Shown here: positions 33,053 to 42,182 of the stretch, piece by piece
Layout: every line of letters begins with the position of its first letter
Position numbering within the stretch: position 1 is the first letter of the stretch
Origin: Gandjariella thermophila
GTDB lineage: Bacteria; Actinomycetota; Actinomycetes; Mycobacteriales; Pseudonocardiaceae
Direction of reading: 5' to 3'
Length of the DNA: 43,719 bases
Assembly (NCBI RefSeq): GCF_005405885.1
Contig: NZ_BJFL01000035.1
Coordinates: 1 to 43,719, forward strand
The notes under the pieces: model-generated
The model's database searches: none
Seen by the model: the letters and a program-made list of their open reading frames with translations, nothing else
What the model was told of the DNA's origin: nothing
Position numbers and translations under genes: made by a program

Positions 33053-33934
33053 TTGAGTACCCTCGTGATTCACCGAGACGGCAGAAAATTCCCGGTCAAT
33101 ACCCTGGAAGAGCTGAGGCGGCTCGCGATCGAGGCGGTCGAGTCGGGGATTCCGCAGGCGGATGTCGCCCGGGTTTTCGGCGTGTCTCGGCAGACCGTCG
33201 GGGGCTGGGTACGCACCTATCGCAGCGGCGGAGCCGAGGCGTTGCGGCTGCGGCGGCGCGGCCGCCGGCCGGGCGAGCAACTCGCGCTGTCCGTGGCGCA
33301 GCAGAGCTGGGTGGTCGACACGCTCGTCAACTGCGCGCCCGAGCAGGTGGGGCTGGACTACTGGTTATGGACCCGCCAGGCGGTGGCGGAGCTGATCGGC
33401 CGCGAGTTCGGGATCAACCTGCACGACTCCTCGATCCGGAACTACCTGATCCGCTGGGGCCTGGTCACCGAGGGCCGGCTGCTGGACAGCGTGCGCGCCC
33501 GGCACGCGCCGGTGCTCGACGGGATGTCGCCGGTCGCCGCCCGGCCGGGCAGCGGAGGGCACTGGATCAGGGGTGCCCAGGTGCTGTGGGTGGACCGGCT
33601 GCGGGCGAACCGGTCAGCGGCCGTGTCGGGACCGTCCACGGCGCACGCCGGAACACCGGCGGCGGGGACCGTTCCGGGCTTGTTTCCCGCCGAGGTGCCG
33701 CCGGCCGTGCACGTGCTCTTCGCGCTGTCCAACCGGGGATCCATGTACTTCCTCGTCCGCGCCGACCCCGGCGACGGCGCGCAACTGCGTGACTTCCTGG
33801 TGCGGCTGACCGGCCAGATCGCGAATCCGGTCAACGTCGTGGCGGGCTGGCGGCCGGACCGCCATGGCGATGACCTCCGGACCTGGACGGACAGCAATCG
33901 CGACACGGTGGCGATCCGATTCTCGACCGGATAG
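33053..33934 (+). CDS. IS630-transposase-like DNA-binding protein with broken DDE site
   Basis: TTG 33053 follows AAGGGAAGG. Residues 1-75 form a helix-turn-helix (LEELRRLAIEAVESGIPQADVARVFGVSRQTVGGWVRTYRSGG); residues 80-150 form the second winged-helix unit of IS630 transposases (SSIRNYLIRWGLV). The DDE half is degraded: Asp181 survives in VLWVDRL but the following acid is Arg; the second Asp region reads VVAGWRPDRH; and the C-terminal Glu block is absent. An insert of Ala/Pro/Gly fills residues 190-220. No flanking inverted repeats were found. It contains a TTA codon (33365-33367), which in actinomycetes can place a gene under bldA tRNA control. A domesticated transposase acting as a regulator, or simply a decaying one. 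Confidence 0.75.
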   Translation: MSTLVIHRDGRKFPVNTLEELRRLAIEAVESGIPQADVARVFGVSRQTVGGWVRTYRSGGAEALRLRRRGRRPGEQLALSVAQQSWVVDTLVNCAPEQVGLDYWLWTRQAVAELIGREFGINLHDSSIRNYLIRWGLVTEGRLLDSVRARHAPVLDGMSPVAARPGSGGHWIRGAQVLWVDRLRANRSAAVSGPSTAHAGTPAAGTVPGLFPAEVPPAVHVLFALSNRGSMYFLVRADPGDGAQLRDFLVRLTGQIANPVNVVAGWRPDRHGDDLRTWTDSNRDTVAIRFSTG

Positions 33935-34110
33935 GCCACCGCGCCGCGGGGCAGGCTCGGAAACCACAACGCCGAGTTTACCGAAGCCACCGTAACCAAC
34001 CCGCTGGACATTCGTTGGCACCGTCCGCGTCGAATAATTCGAACACCTGGCCGCGGTCCCGCGGTCGCTCTCTTTACGGATTCCCGACCATTTCGCCGGG
34101 GAAGGACGCA

Positions 34111-34806
34111 GTGAACGGATCATCACGTCATGCCGGCTGGCGTCCGCGCGGTTCTGCCGCCGCGCCCCCGCCGGTTCCGGTACCACCGGTCTCGGCACCG
34201 CCAGCTTCGGTCCGGCCGGCTCCCGTGTCGCCGGGTCGGGTACGGACGCGCCGCCCGTCGCGGGCGACCCGCGCCGGGTGGTGGCGCGCCATCGTGCTGT
34301 GCGGCGCGGTCTCGGCGGGCTGCGGCTCGGCGGGCGGAACACCGCCACCGACCGCCCCGCCGACGCTGCCCGAACCGGCGAGGCACGGCGACGGGCAGGG
34401 CGCCACCTCCTTCGCCTCGCACTGGCTGGACCTGGTCGACTACGCCTACCAGACGCTGGACGCCGGCCCGCTGCGCGACCTGGGCCTGCCAAGTTGCCAG
34501 ACCTGCGCGCAGTTCGTGGCGCAACTGGACACCGACCGGGCGGCCGGAGCGCGCTACCGGGGTGGCCGCGTCCACTTCGTCTCCGCCGATCCCAGCGACG
34601 TGCAGCAGGACCGCCAGGCCACCGTCACGGTCACCTTCGACCAGGACGACATGCGGGTGATCGACCGGGCAGGCCGGCAGGTGGACGCGGTGCCCGCCGG
34701 CCGCACCGTGTTCGTCTTCGACCTTCGCTGGACCCCGGCCGGTTGGCGGGCGGCCGCGGTGCGGTTGGGCGTCGCGGACAGCAGCACGCCCACGCCCACC
34801 CGTTGA
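34111..34806 (+). CDS. Probable lipoprotein, DUF6318-like
   Basis: About 231 residues from GTG 34111, which has GGGAAGGA upstream. A Pro/Ala/Arg-rich stretch precedes a lipobox (VLCGAVSAGC), so the start may really be GTG 34225, which would place the signal peptide at the N-terminus. The mature part contains GATSFASHWLDLVDYAYQTLDAGPLRDLG and a Cys pair in LPSCQTCAQF, a pattern seen in the DUF6318 group. A beta-rich domain follows, with FDQDDMRVIDRAGRQVD. Function unknown. It precedes the glycosyltransferase gene by about 210 bp of GC-rich spacer in which I see no gene. Confidence 0.75.
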   Translation: MNGSSRHAGWRPRGSAAAPPPVPVPPVSAPPASVRPAPVSPGRVRTRRPSRATRAGWWRAIVLCGAVSAGCGSAGGTPPPTAPPTLPEPARHGDGQGATSFASHWLDLVDYAYQTLDAGPLRDLGLPSCQTCAQFVAQLDTDRAAGARYRGGRVHFVSADPSDVQQDRQATVTVTFDQDDMRVIDRAGRQVDAVPAGRTVFVFDLRWTPAGWRAAAVRLGVADSSTPTPTR

Positions 34807-35017
34807 CCGGCGGTGGAAAACATCGGCGCGGCGGCGGAGTTCTCGGCGGCGGGGGGCGGCAGCGTCCATGGCATCCACGGTGCCGGCGGAGCCGGCAGGC
34901 CGCCGGAACCGTCGGCGCGGCGGCGTCGGGAGCCCCGGACGCCGGCGGGGCGGCGTCCACGGCGCCGGCCGAGCGAGCAGACACAGCAACAGGTACGCGG
35001 TCGCGGAGGACACATCC

Positions 35018-37012
35018 ATGGAACTCTTCGGTGACACCGCCACGCCGGCACGGCTCCCGGGACTCGGGCCGTGGCGGCCGGACGACGGGCACACCCGCCC
35101 GCTGTTCCTGCTGACCCGCCGCCGGCAGCAGCCGCCGAACGCGCCGGCGCCGGCCAACCTGGTCAGCCGGCGGGACTGGCTGGCGCATGCCCGCCGGGCG
35201 CTGCGGCTGCGGGCCCGGTCCGCGCATCACCCGGTGGTCGCCGTCCTCCGCACCGCGGATCGGGACAGCCTGTCCCGCCGGCTGCGGCACGGCGAACTCG
35301 CCCACCTGCACGCCGATCTCGCCGCCGCGGCCGCCAACGAACTCGGGGACCGGGCGCTGGTCGCGGTCAGCGGCGGCGACTGCGTCCTGGTGCTGCTGCG
35401 CGGCAGCCCCGCCGCCCGCGCCGGCGAGATGCTGGAAAACCTGCTCGCCGCCCTCGGCCGGCGCGCGCACCCGGTGGCCGGCGAGCCGCTGCTGATCCAT
35501 CCGGCGTGCGGCTGGGTCAGCGCCGCCGACCTGCGCGGGGTCGGTGACCCGCACGTGCTGCTGGAGTGCGCCACCACGGCCACCGAACTCGCCGAGGGCC
35601 ACCTCGACCTGGTGCCGCGACGGTGGGTGGCCGACGGCACCACCCGGCCGCGCGGCGGTGCCCTGCGCACCCGGCTGCGCCGCACGTCCGTCCAGATCGG
35701 ACTGACGGTGCTGCTCGGCGTCGCCGCCCCGTACGGCGCGCTCACCGCGCTGTACCTGCTCGGCGTCGACCTCGCCGAGCCGGCCTACCTGACGGTGATG
35801 TTCGCGCTGGTGCTCACCGCAGCGGTGGTCTGGGCCGAGGGTCTGTACGCGCTGGATCCGATGCAGCCGCCGGCCGAGCCGACCGCGCCCTACCCGCCGG
35901 CGGCCGCGGTGATCGCCGCGTACCTGCCCAACGAGGCGGTGACCATTGTGGACACCGTGCGCGCCTTCCTGGCGCAGCAATATCCCGCGCCGCTGCAGGT
36001 GGTGCTGGCCTACAACACGCCTCGCCGGCTGCCGGTCGAGGACGAACTGCTCGCGATCGCGGCGGCCGACCGCCGGCTGACCCTGCTCAACGTGCCGGGT
36101 TCCACGTCCAAGGCGCAGAACGTCAACGCCGCGCTGCGCGTGCTCCGCGGCGCGTTCGTCGGGGTGTTCGACGCCGACCACCATCCCGCGCCGGACGCGT
36201 TCCGCCGCGCCTGGCACTGGCTGTCGCACGGCGCGGACATGGTGCAGGGGCACTGCGTGATCCGCAACGGCGACGCGTCGCCGGTGGCCCGCACGGTGGC
36301 GGTCGAGTTCGAGTCGATCTACGCGGTCAGCCATCCCGGGCGGGCCAGCCTGCACGGCTTCGCGCTGTTCGGCGGGTCCAACGGGTTCTGGCGTACCGAG
36401 GCGCTGCACGCCGTCCGCTTGCGCGGCTGGATGCTCACCGAGGACATCGACTCGTCGATCCGCGCGCTGCTCGCCGGCTTCCGGATGGTCTACGACCGCA
36501 CGCTGGTCAGCCGGGAACTCGCGCCGCACACTCTGCGCGCGTTGTGGCACCAGCGGGTGCGCTGGGCCCAGGGCTGGTTCCAGGTGTCCCGCAGGCACCT
36601 GCGGGACGGGCTGCGCTCGCCCGAGCTGCGCCCGAGGCAGAAGCTCGGGCTGGCCTTCCTGCTCGGCTGGCGTGAGATCCACCCGTGGCTGTCGCTGCAG
36701 ATGTACCCGGTCATGGTGTTCCTGGTCTGGCGGGCCGGCGGCGCGTCCCACCTGGATTGGCTGGTCCCCACGTTCGTGCTGACCAGCCTCTACACCCTGT
36801 CCGTGGGGCCGGGGCAGGCGCTGCTCGCCTGGTGGACCGCGGTACCCGAGCTGCGCGGCCGGCCCCGCTGGTTCCTCCGCTACCTGCTCTGGGCCCCGCT
36901 GTACGCGGAGTGGAAGAACCTGGTGGCCCGGGTCGCGCAGGTCAAGGAACTCCTCGGCCAGCGCGCCTGGGTGGTCACCCCGCGGCAGACTCGATGGCGG
37001 GGGCCGGTGTGA
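35018..37012 (+). CDS. Processive GT2 glycosyltransferase with degenerate GGDEF-like N-terminal domain
   Basis: A 664-residue protein; ATG 35018 follows GCGGAGGA. Residues about 45-210 resemble a GGDEF fold: GELAHLHADLAAAAANELGDRALVAVSGGDCVLVLL carries GGDCV (119-123) where active cyclases have GGDEF, then HPACGWVSAADL and LLECATTATELA match the later strands and helix. Two membrane helices follow (about 228-280), then a cytosolic GT2 domain with Asp385 and Asp387 of the DxD motif, TED (475-476) and QRVRW (512-516), the QxxRW acceptor motif of cellulose/hyaluronan-type synthases. Several C-terminal helices complete the channel. It probably makes and extrudes a beta-linked polysaccharide. The start of the acyltransferase overlaps its stop (GTGA), implying a polymer that is acylated. 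Confidence 0.9.
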   Translation: MELFGDTATPARLPGLGPWRPDDGHTRPLFLLTRRRQQPPNAPAPANLVSRRDWLAHARRALRLRARSAHHPVVAVLRTADRDSLSRRLRHGELAHLHADLAAAAANELGDRALVAVSGGDCVLVLLRGSPAARAGEMLENLLAALGRRAHPVAGEPLLIHPACGWVSAADLRGVGDPHVLLECATTATELAEGHLDLVPRRWVADGTTRPRGGALRTRLRRTSVQIGLTVLLGVAAPYGALTALYLLGVDLAEPAYLTVMFALVLTAAVVWAEGLYALDPMQPPAEPTAPYPPAAAVIAAYLPNEAVTIVDTVRAFLAQQYPAPLQVVLAYNTPRRLPVEDELLAIAAADRRLTLLNVPGSTSKAQNVNAALRVLRGAFVGVFDADHHPAPDAFRRAWHWLSHGADMVQGHCVIRNGDASPVARTVAVEFESIYAVSHPGRASLHGFALFGGSNGFWRTEALHAVRLRGWMLTEDIDSSIRALLAGFRMVYDRTLVSRELAPHTLRALWHQRVRWAQGWFQVSRRHLRDGLRSPELRPRQKLGLAFLLGWREIHPWLSLQMYPVMVFLVWRAGGASHLDWLVPTFVLTSLYTLSVGPGQALLAWWTAVPELRGRPRWFLRYLLWAPLYAEWKNLVARVAQVKELLGQRAWVVTPRQTRWRGPV

Positions 37013-38274
37013 GCGGCCGGGCCGCCGGCGGCGGTGAGCGGCTGAGCTACTTCGAGGGTTACCGGGCCATCGGTGCGGTCGTAGTGGTGATCTTCCACGC
37101 CTACCAGCACAACCGTGACCCGGTGACCTGGCACTGGCCGCTGGAGGGCACCACCTGGCACGATCTGCTGCGTGCCACCGACCTGGTGGTTGATCTGTTC
37201 TTCGTACAGTCCGCGTTCCTGCTCGGCCGGCCGTACCTGCGGGCGTGCCTGGACGGCGAGCGGCGGCAGCACGCGCGCGCGTTCCTGGTCCGCCGGGCCG
37301 CGCGGGTGCTGCCGCTGTACTACACCGCGATCCTGCTGGTGTGGGCGATCTCCAACCCGATCCTGCCCGGGGACTGGCCAGACCTGCTGCTGCACGTCAC
37401 GTTCACCCAGACCTTCAGTCAGGCGAAGATCTTCTACACCAACGGCCCGGCTTGGTCGCTGGCCGTGGAGATGCAGTTCTACCTGCTGCTGGCGGTGCTC
37501 GGGGCGCTCGCCCAGCGGATCTGCGGGCGGCTGCGGCACCGTTCGGCGCGGCTGGCCGTGCTGCTGCTCGGGATCGCCGTGCTGGCCGGCGCCTGCGACG
37601 GCTACCGGTTGCTGGCGGTGTCCGCGTGGCGGCTCCCGGACACCTACTGGCCGGCGTGGTTCGGGCTGCCGGCCAAGCTGGACGTGTTCGCCGCCGGGTT
37701 GCTCCTGGCGCTGCTCGCGGCCGGCGGGGTGCGGCTGCCCGGCGCCGCCGCCCGGCGGCTGGTCGGCGCCGCGGGGATCGCCGTGCTGGTCGGCGGCAGC
37801 GTGGTGCGGCTGCGACCCGGGTTCCCGGAGACGTTCGTGCACGGCGTCTACGGCGCCGGCTGCGCGCTGGTGCACGGCGCCTCCGTGCTCGGCGGGTCGC
37901 ACGGGCCGCGCTGGGCCAGGGTGCGGTGGCTGGTGGCCCTCGGCGGCATGAGCTACAGCCTGTACCTGTGGCACGAGCCGGTGCTGCGGCTGCTGGACAG
38001 CCACGGGCTGCTGCCCGAGCGCGGTACGGCGGCCGGTTTCGGGTTCACCGCCGTCCTGCTGCTGGCCGTCAGCCTGCCGGTGGCCTGGCTCAGCTACCAC
38101 GCCGTGGAGCGCACCGGCCAGTTCGTCGCCAGGGCGTTCGACGGCGAGGGCCGCCGCCGGGAGTACTACCGGCCGCTACCGGACCTGCCTGCGCCCCCGC
38201 AGATCCGCGACGTCACCGAGGTGCTGTCGCTGCGTGGCCGGCTACCCGCTGGGACATGGCCGACCAGGGACTGA
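37009..38274 (+). CDS. Acyltransferase-3 family membrane protein (O-acyltransferase)
   Basis: About 421 residues. GTG 37009 overlaps the glycosyltransferase stop in GTGA; ATG 36994 is an alternative. Typical features are the opening RLSYFEGYRAIGAVVVVIFHAYQH with the family's conserved Arg and His, VVDLFFVQSAFLL, FLVRRAARVLPLYYTAI, GPAWSLAVEMQFYLLLAVL with Trp and Glu, and ten or so membrane helices ending MSYSLYLWHEPVLRLL. Such proteins acetylate or otherwise acylate extracellular glycans. The pairing with the GT2 synthase suggests modification of the same polysaccharide. The 3' end overlaps the frame of the next kinase remnant. Confidence 0.92.
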   Translation: MSGRAAGGGERLSYFEGYRAIGAVVVVIFHAYQHNRDPVTWHWPLEGTTWHDLLRATDLVVDLFFVQSAFLLGRPYLRACLDGERRQHARAFLVRRAARVLPLYYTAILLVWAISNPILPGDWPDLLLHVTFTQTFSQAKIFYTNGPAWSLAVEMQFYLLLAVLGALAQRICGRLRHRSARLAVLLLGIAVLAGACDGYRLLAVSAWRLPDTYWPAWFGLPAKLDVFAAGLLLALLAAGGVRLPGAAARRLVGAAGIAVLVGGSVVRLRPGFPETFVHGVYGAGCALVHGASVLGGSHGPRWARVRWLVALGGMSYSLYLWHEPVLRLLDSHGLLPERGTAAGFGFTAVLLLAVSLPVAWLSYHAVERTGQFVARAFDGEGRRREYYRPLPDLPAPPQIRDVTEVLSLRGRLPAGTWPTRD

Positions 38275-39022
38275 TCAGCCTCGCACCCGACCGGACCGCG
38301 GCACCGATCCGCACGCGCGCCGGCATCTCGTCCTCGAGGGACGGCTGCTGCTGCGCCTGACGCACCCGCACATCGTGCGCGCCTACGAACTGCTCCGGCC
38401 ACGCTTTCCGCAGCCGCCGATGCTGGTGCTGGAAACGCTGACCGGCGTCACCCTCGGCCACATCGTGGACCACCTGGAACAGCGGCTTCCCGAGCAGGCG
38501 CTGGGCCATCTCGGCCGGCAGCTCTGCTCCGCGGTGCGCTACCTGCACAGCCAGGGCTACCTGCACCTGGACATCAAACCCGGCAACATCATCTCCTCCG
38601 GCGGGCGGGCCCTGCTGATCGACCTCGGCGTGGCCCGTCCGCCCGGACCCTGCCGGCGCGGGCCGGGCACCCCCGCCTACATGGCCCCGGAACAGATCCG
38701 CGGCGGACATCTCGGCCCCGCCGCCGACGTCTGGGGCATCGGTCTGGTGCTCTACCACGCCGCCACCGGCCACCAACCGTTCGACCTCGCCGGACCGTCC
38801 GGTTCGGACGGTCGCGAGACCGCCACCGGCGACCTTCCCGGCCGCTACCCGCAACTGGCCCGGCGCGCGCCCCGGATCCGCGCGCGCCGCCGGCTGCCCC
38901 GCCCGGTGGCCGAGGTCATCGACGCCTGCCTGTCCCCCGATCCCGGCCGGCGTCCCACTCTCCAGCGGCTCGACGGCACGCTGGCCATCCTCACCGGCGA
39001 AGCCGAGACCGCCGTCCGGTAA
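38234..39022 (+). pseudogene. Ser/Thr protein kinase remnant lacking the N-lobe
   Basis: The frame reads kinase from the C-helix onward: LVLEGRLLLRLTHPHIVRAYELL, the hinge MLVLETLTG, catalytic loop YLHLDIKPGNI, DLG in place of DFG, PAYMAPEQ, DVWGIGLVLYHAATG and PDPGRRPTLQRLD. The Gly-rich loop and the ATP-binding Lys are absent. Upstream codons overlap the acyltransferase in another frame and do not look like kinase; GTG 38234 is the first possible start. About 70 residues of the N-lobe have been lost, so canonical activity is not expected. A pseudokinase function cannot be excluded. Confidence 0.7.
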
Positions 39023-39028
39023 CGACCG

Positions 39029-39052
39029 CGGTGCGCCGGCGGCGTTGCACCG
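39029..39052. terminator. Weak hairpin between convergent genes
   Basis: CGGTGC/GCACCG with a 12-base GC-rich loop lies between the kinase remnant (+) and alditol oxidase (-), whose stop codons are about 45 bp apart. Modest stem, so only a candidate. Confidence 0.35.
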
Positions 39053-39066
39053 GGCCGTGGCACGGA

Positions 39067-40338
39067 TCAGGCGTCGGCCTCGCCGAAGAGGTGCCGGCGC
39101 ACGAACGGGCTGCGGAACGCGCCCTCCGGGTCGAGCCGCTCGGCGAGCGCGCGGAACTCGGGCAGCTTCGGGTAGCCCGCGAGCGAGGCGCCGTGGAACA
39201 GCTTTCCCCAGTGCGCCCGCACGCCGAACGGTGCGAGCCGCTCCTCGATGACCGGTAGCAGCGCCTCGACCTCGCGCTGCCGTGGCCGCCAGGTGAAGTG
39301 CATGGCCACCCGGTCCCCGCCGTGGAACGGGCTCAGCCACAGGTCGTCCCCGGCGACCGTGCGGATCTCCGAGGTCAGCAGCACCGGGGCGAGCTTCTCG
39401 CCGAGCCCGCGCAGCGCCTCGAAGGCGGGCACGGCGTGCTCGCGCGGCACGAAGTACTCCGACTGCAACTCGTTGCCCGCGCTCGGGGTGAACGCCAGGC
39501 GGAAGTGCGGCAGCCGGTCGTACCACGGGCCGGGCACGCCGAGTTGCTGCGTGCAGTTCTGCACCGGCATTCCGGCCGCGTGCGCGGGGTGGCGGGGGCC
39601 GTCCGCCGGCACCGCTCCGTGAAAGTCACCCGGGGCGTGGAACGGGCGGCCGGGTTCGACCCGGTTCTTCAACCAGACCTGGTCGATCGCGTCGTTGGCC
39701 CAGTTGGTGAACAGGCTGACGCTGTAGCCGGCGTCCTGGATCTCGTCGAAGTGCTGGAACGCCGCCTCCCAGGGCAGGCCGTCGAAGACGTCCTGGCGCA
39801 CGTCGAACGCGGGTACCAGGTCGAGGGTGAGCCGGGTCAGCACGCCCAGCGCCCCCAGGTTGACCACCACGCCGGGGAACACCTCCGGGTCCCGGTCGCG
39901 GGAGTACCCGCGGAGCTGTCCGTCCGCGGTGACCAGTTCGACGGCGGAGACCGCCGAGGCGAGGCTCTGCTGCCGCCGGCCGGAGCCGTGCGTGGCGGTG
40001 ACCACGCTGCCCGCCACGGTGCAGTGCGGCAGCGACGCCAGGTTCGGCAGCGCGAATCCGGCGGCATGCAGGCTCAGGGCGAAGTCGCCGAAGCGCGCCG
40101 CGGCGCCGACGGTCACGGTCGACGCCGCGCTGTCGATCTCGATCGGCGTGTCGAGCCCGGCCAGATCGATCTGCACGCCGCCGGGGAAGTCCGCGATGTC
40201 GTTGAAGCAGTGCCGGGTGCCCAGCGGCTTGATCCGCGAGGCCGCGGCCACCAGTTCCTGGACCTCCGCCACGGTGCGTGGGGTGACCACCCGTTCGGCG
40301 GCGTAGCCGCGATTGCCCGCCCAGTTCCACTCCGCCAT
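39067..40338 (-). CDS. Alditol (xylitol/sorbitol) oxidase, FAD-linked
   Basis: A 423-residue VAO-fold flavoprotein. The N-terminal FAD domain contains PLGTRHCFNDIAD; His43 is at the position that carries covalently bound FAD in alditol oxidase. ATHGSGRRQQSLASAVSAVELV and NLGALGVLTRLTLDLVP are also typical. The C-terminal substrate domain ends YPKLPEFRALAERLDPEGAFRSPFVRRHLFG. It oxidises a terminal hydroxyl of a sugar alcohol, giving the aldose and hydrogen peroxide. The ATG at 40338 opens the conserved NWAGNRGYAAERVV. Single-gene unit, divergent from the kinase. Confidence 0.92.
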   Translation of the reverse strand: MAEWNWAGNRGYAAERVVTPRTVAEVQELVAAASRIKPLGTRHCFNDIADFPGGVQIDLAGLDTPIEIDSAASTVTVGAAARFGDFALSLHAAGFALPNLASLPHCTVAGSVVTATHGSGRRQQSLASAVSAVELVTADGQLRGYSRDRDPEVFPGVVVNLGALGVLTRLTLDLVPAFDVRQDVFDGLPWEAAFQHFDEIQDAGYSVSLFTNWANDAIDQVWLKNRVEPGRPFHAPGDFHGAVPADGPRHPAHAAGMPVQNCTQQLGVPGPWYDRLPHFRLAFTPSAGNELQSEYFVPREHAVPAFEALRGLGEKLAPVLLTSEIRTVAGDDLWLSPFHGGDRVAMHFTWRPRQREVEALLPVIEERLAPFGVRAHWGKLFHGASLAGYPKLPEFRALAERLDPEGAFRSPFVRRHLFGEADA

Positions 40339-40541
40339 CGCCCTGTCCTTCCCGTCGCCACGCCGACCGCTGCCGCATGTCTACCGAGCCGACCCGCCCA
40401 GGGCCGGCGGGAGACCGCGGTCACCCGGCAGGGTGACACGGCGGCGACCGGAGGCGAACCCATAAGGTGAGGCGAACGATCGCGGCGGCCCACGCATGCC
40501 GTCGCGTCTCAGCGCGCACACCCGGGTCCAGGAGGATGGTC

Positions 40542-42182
40542 GTGACCGACGAAGGCGAGCTGATCGCTGGCCGCTACCGGCTCGTCTCCCAGGTCGGTTC
40601 GGGTGCGATGGGCCTGGTGTGGCAGGCCCACGACGAGTTGCTGCACCGCACCGTCGCGGTCAAGCAACTCGTGCTGCGCGCCGGCATGAGCGAGCGCGAG
40701 ACCTCCGAGGCCAAGCGACGCGCCATGCGGGAGGGCCGGATCACCGCCCGGTTGCACCATCCGCACGCGATCACCGTGTACGACGTGGTCGAGCACGAGG
40801 GGCAGCCGTGCCTGGTGATGGAGTACCTCCGCTCGCAGAGCCTCGCCGACGTGCTGGCCGCCCGGGGGACGCTGCCCGCCGAGCGGGTGGCGGCCATCGG
40901 CGATCAGGTCGCCTCCGCGCTGGCCGCGGCGCACCGGGCCGGCATCGTGCACCGGGACATCAAGCCGGGCAACGTGCTGCTCACCGACGACGGCACCGCG
41001 AAGATCACCGACTTCGGCATCTCCCGCGCGGTGGGCGACGGCACCGTGACCGCCAGCGGCATCCTCGCCGGCACCCCGGCGTACCTGGCGCCCGAGGTCG
41101 CCCAGGGTGCTGACGCCGGGTTCCCGGCGGACGTGTTCTCGCTCGGCGCCACGCTCTATACCGCGGTCGAGGGCGGCCCGCCGTTCGGCCTGGACGACAA
41201 CGCCATGGCGCTGCTGTACCGGATCGCCAGCTACGAGTTCCGGCCGCCGACCCGGTCCGGCGCGCTCACCCCGGTGCTGACCCGGCTGCTGGCCCGCGAC
41301 CCCGCGCAGCGGCCGACCATGGCCGAGGCACGGGACGCGCTGGCGGCGGTGGCCGGCCATGGCCCGGCCGTCACGGCCGATCCGGCCGGGCCCGCGGGCG
41401 ACGCGGTCCCGTTCCCGGCGGCGTCACCGCCCGCTCCCCCGGCGGAGCCCGCCGCTTCCCCAGCGGGGCCGGCTGCCGCCGCGGGGCTGCCCGCTCCCCC
41501 GGCCGGGCCGGCGGCCGCCGCGGCCGATCCGGCGGTGACCGCGGCGGGCCGGTCGGACACCGGCGGGACCACCCAGGCGGCGCAGCCCACGGAACGCATC
41601 CGTGGTGGCCGCTTCCGGCGCGGCCGTGCGGCGGCCGTGGCGGTGGTGGCCGTGCTCGTCGCCGCGGGTGTGGTCGCCGTCGTGCTCGCCACCCGCGGAG
41701 CGAGCCGCCAGGGCGCCACGGCGCCCACTACCTCCGCGGCGACGCAGGCTCCGCCCGCACCGGGCTCGTCAGGCGCCGCCGCACCGGCCACGACCGCCGT
41801 CACCACGCCGGCGCCCACCCCCGCCACGACGCCGCCACCCGCCCCGCTGAGCATCGCGGACCAGCTTCGGAACGCGATCACGTCCTACTACGCGATGATG
41901 CCCGGCAACCTCGCCGAGGGCTGGAACTGGATGACCGCCGACTACCAGGCCAACCACGCCGGCGGGTTCTCCGGGTACCAACGGTTCTGGAGCGCGATCG
42001 ACCGGGTCACGCTGCTCGCAGTGTCCGCCACGCCACCGTCTACTGTGGACGCCACAATCGACTACTTCTACCGGGACGGGCACGTCGTCGAGGAGCAGAC
42101 CCATTTCGTCATGGTGCAGGAGGGCGACCGCTGGAAGATCGCCGGCTCCACGGTCAGCAGCAGCCGCACCAGGACCGGCTGA
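40542..42182 (+). CDS. Transmembrane Ser/Thr protein kinase with extracellular NTF2-like sensor
   Basis: About 546 residues from GTG 40542, which is at the right distance from AGGAGG; ATG 40536 is too close. A complete Hanks-type kinase: VGSGAMGLV loop, Lys41 in VAVK, IVHRDIKPGNVLL, DFGISRAV, GTPAYLAPEV, DVFSLGATLYTAVEG. An Ala/Pro-rich juxtamembrane linker (about residues 285-350), one membrane helix (AVAVVAVLVAAGVVAVVLA), a Thr/Pro linker and a small domain (about 110 residues: QLRNAITSYYAMMPGNLAEGWNWMTADYQ ... FVMVQEGDRWKIAGS) resembling NTF2/SnoaL folds follow. It should sense an extracellular signal and phosphorylate cytosolic targets. The ligand is unknown. Confidence 0.93.
   Translation: MTDEGELIAGRYRLVSQVGSGAMGLVWQAHDELLHRTVAVKQLVLRAGMSERETSEAKRRAMREGRITARLHHPHAITVYDVVEHEGQPCLVMEYLRSQSLADVLAARGTLPAERVAAIGDQVASALAAAHRAGIVHRDIKPGNVLLTDDGTAKITDFGISRAVGDGTVTASGILAGTPAYLAPEVAQGADAGFPADVFSLGATLYTAVEGGPPFGLDDNAMALLYRIASYEFRPPTRSGALTPVLTRLLARDPAQRPTMAEARDALAAVAGHGPAVTADPAGPAGDAVPFPAASPPAPPAEPAASPAGPAAAAGLPAPPAGPAAAAADPAVTAAGRSDTGGTTQAAQPTERIRGGRFRRGRAAAVAVVAVLVAAGVVAVVLATRGASRQGATAPTTSAATQAPPAPGSSGAAAPATTAVTTPAPTPATTPPPAPLSIADQLRNAITSYYAMMPGNLAEGWNWMTADYQANHAGGFSGYQRFWSAIDRVTLLAVSATPPSTVDATIDYFYRDGHVVEEQTHFVMVQEGDRWKIAGSTVSSSRTRTG

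Noticed and set aside
34807-35017. Repeat-like GC-rich spacer before the glycosyltransferase
   Set aside because: Contains recurring GCCGGCGG-type words but no consistent unit or symmetric element; looks like base-composition bias.
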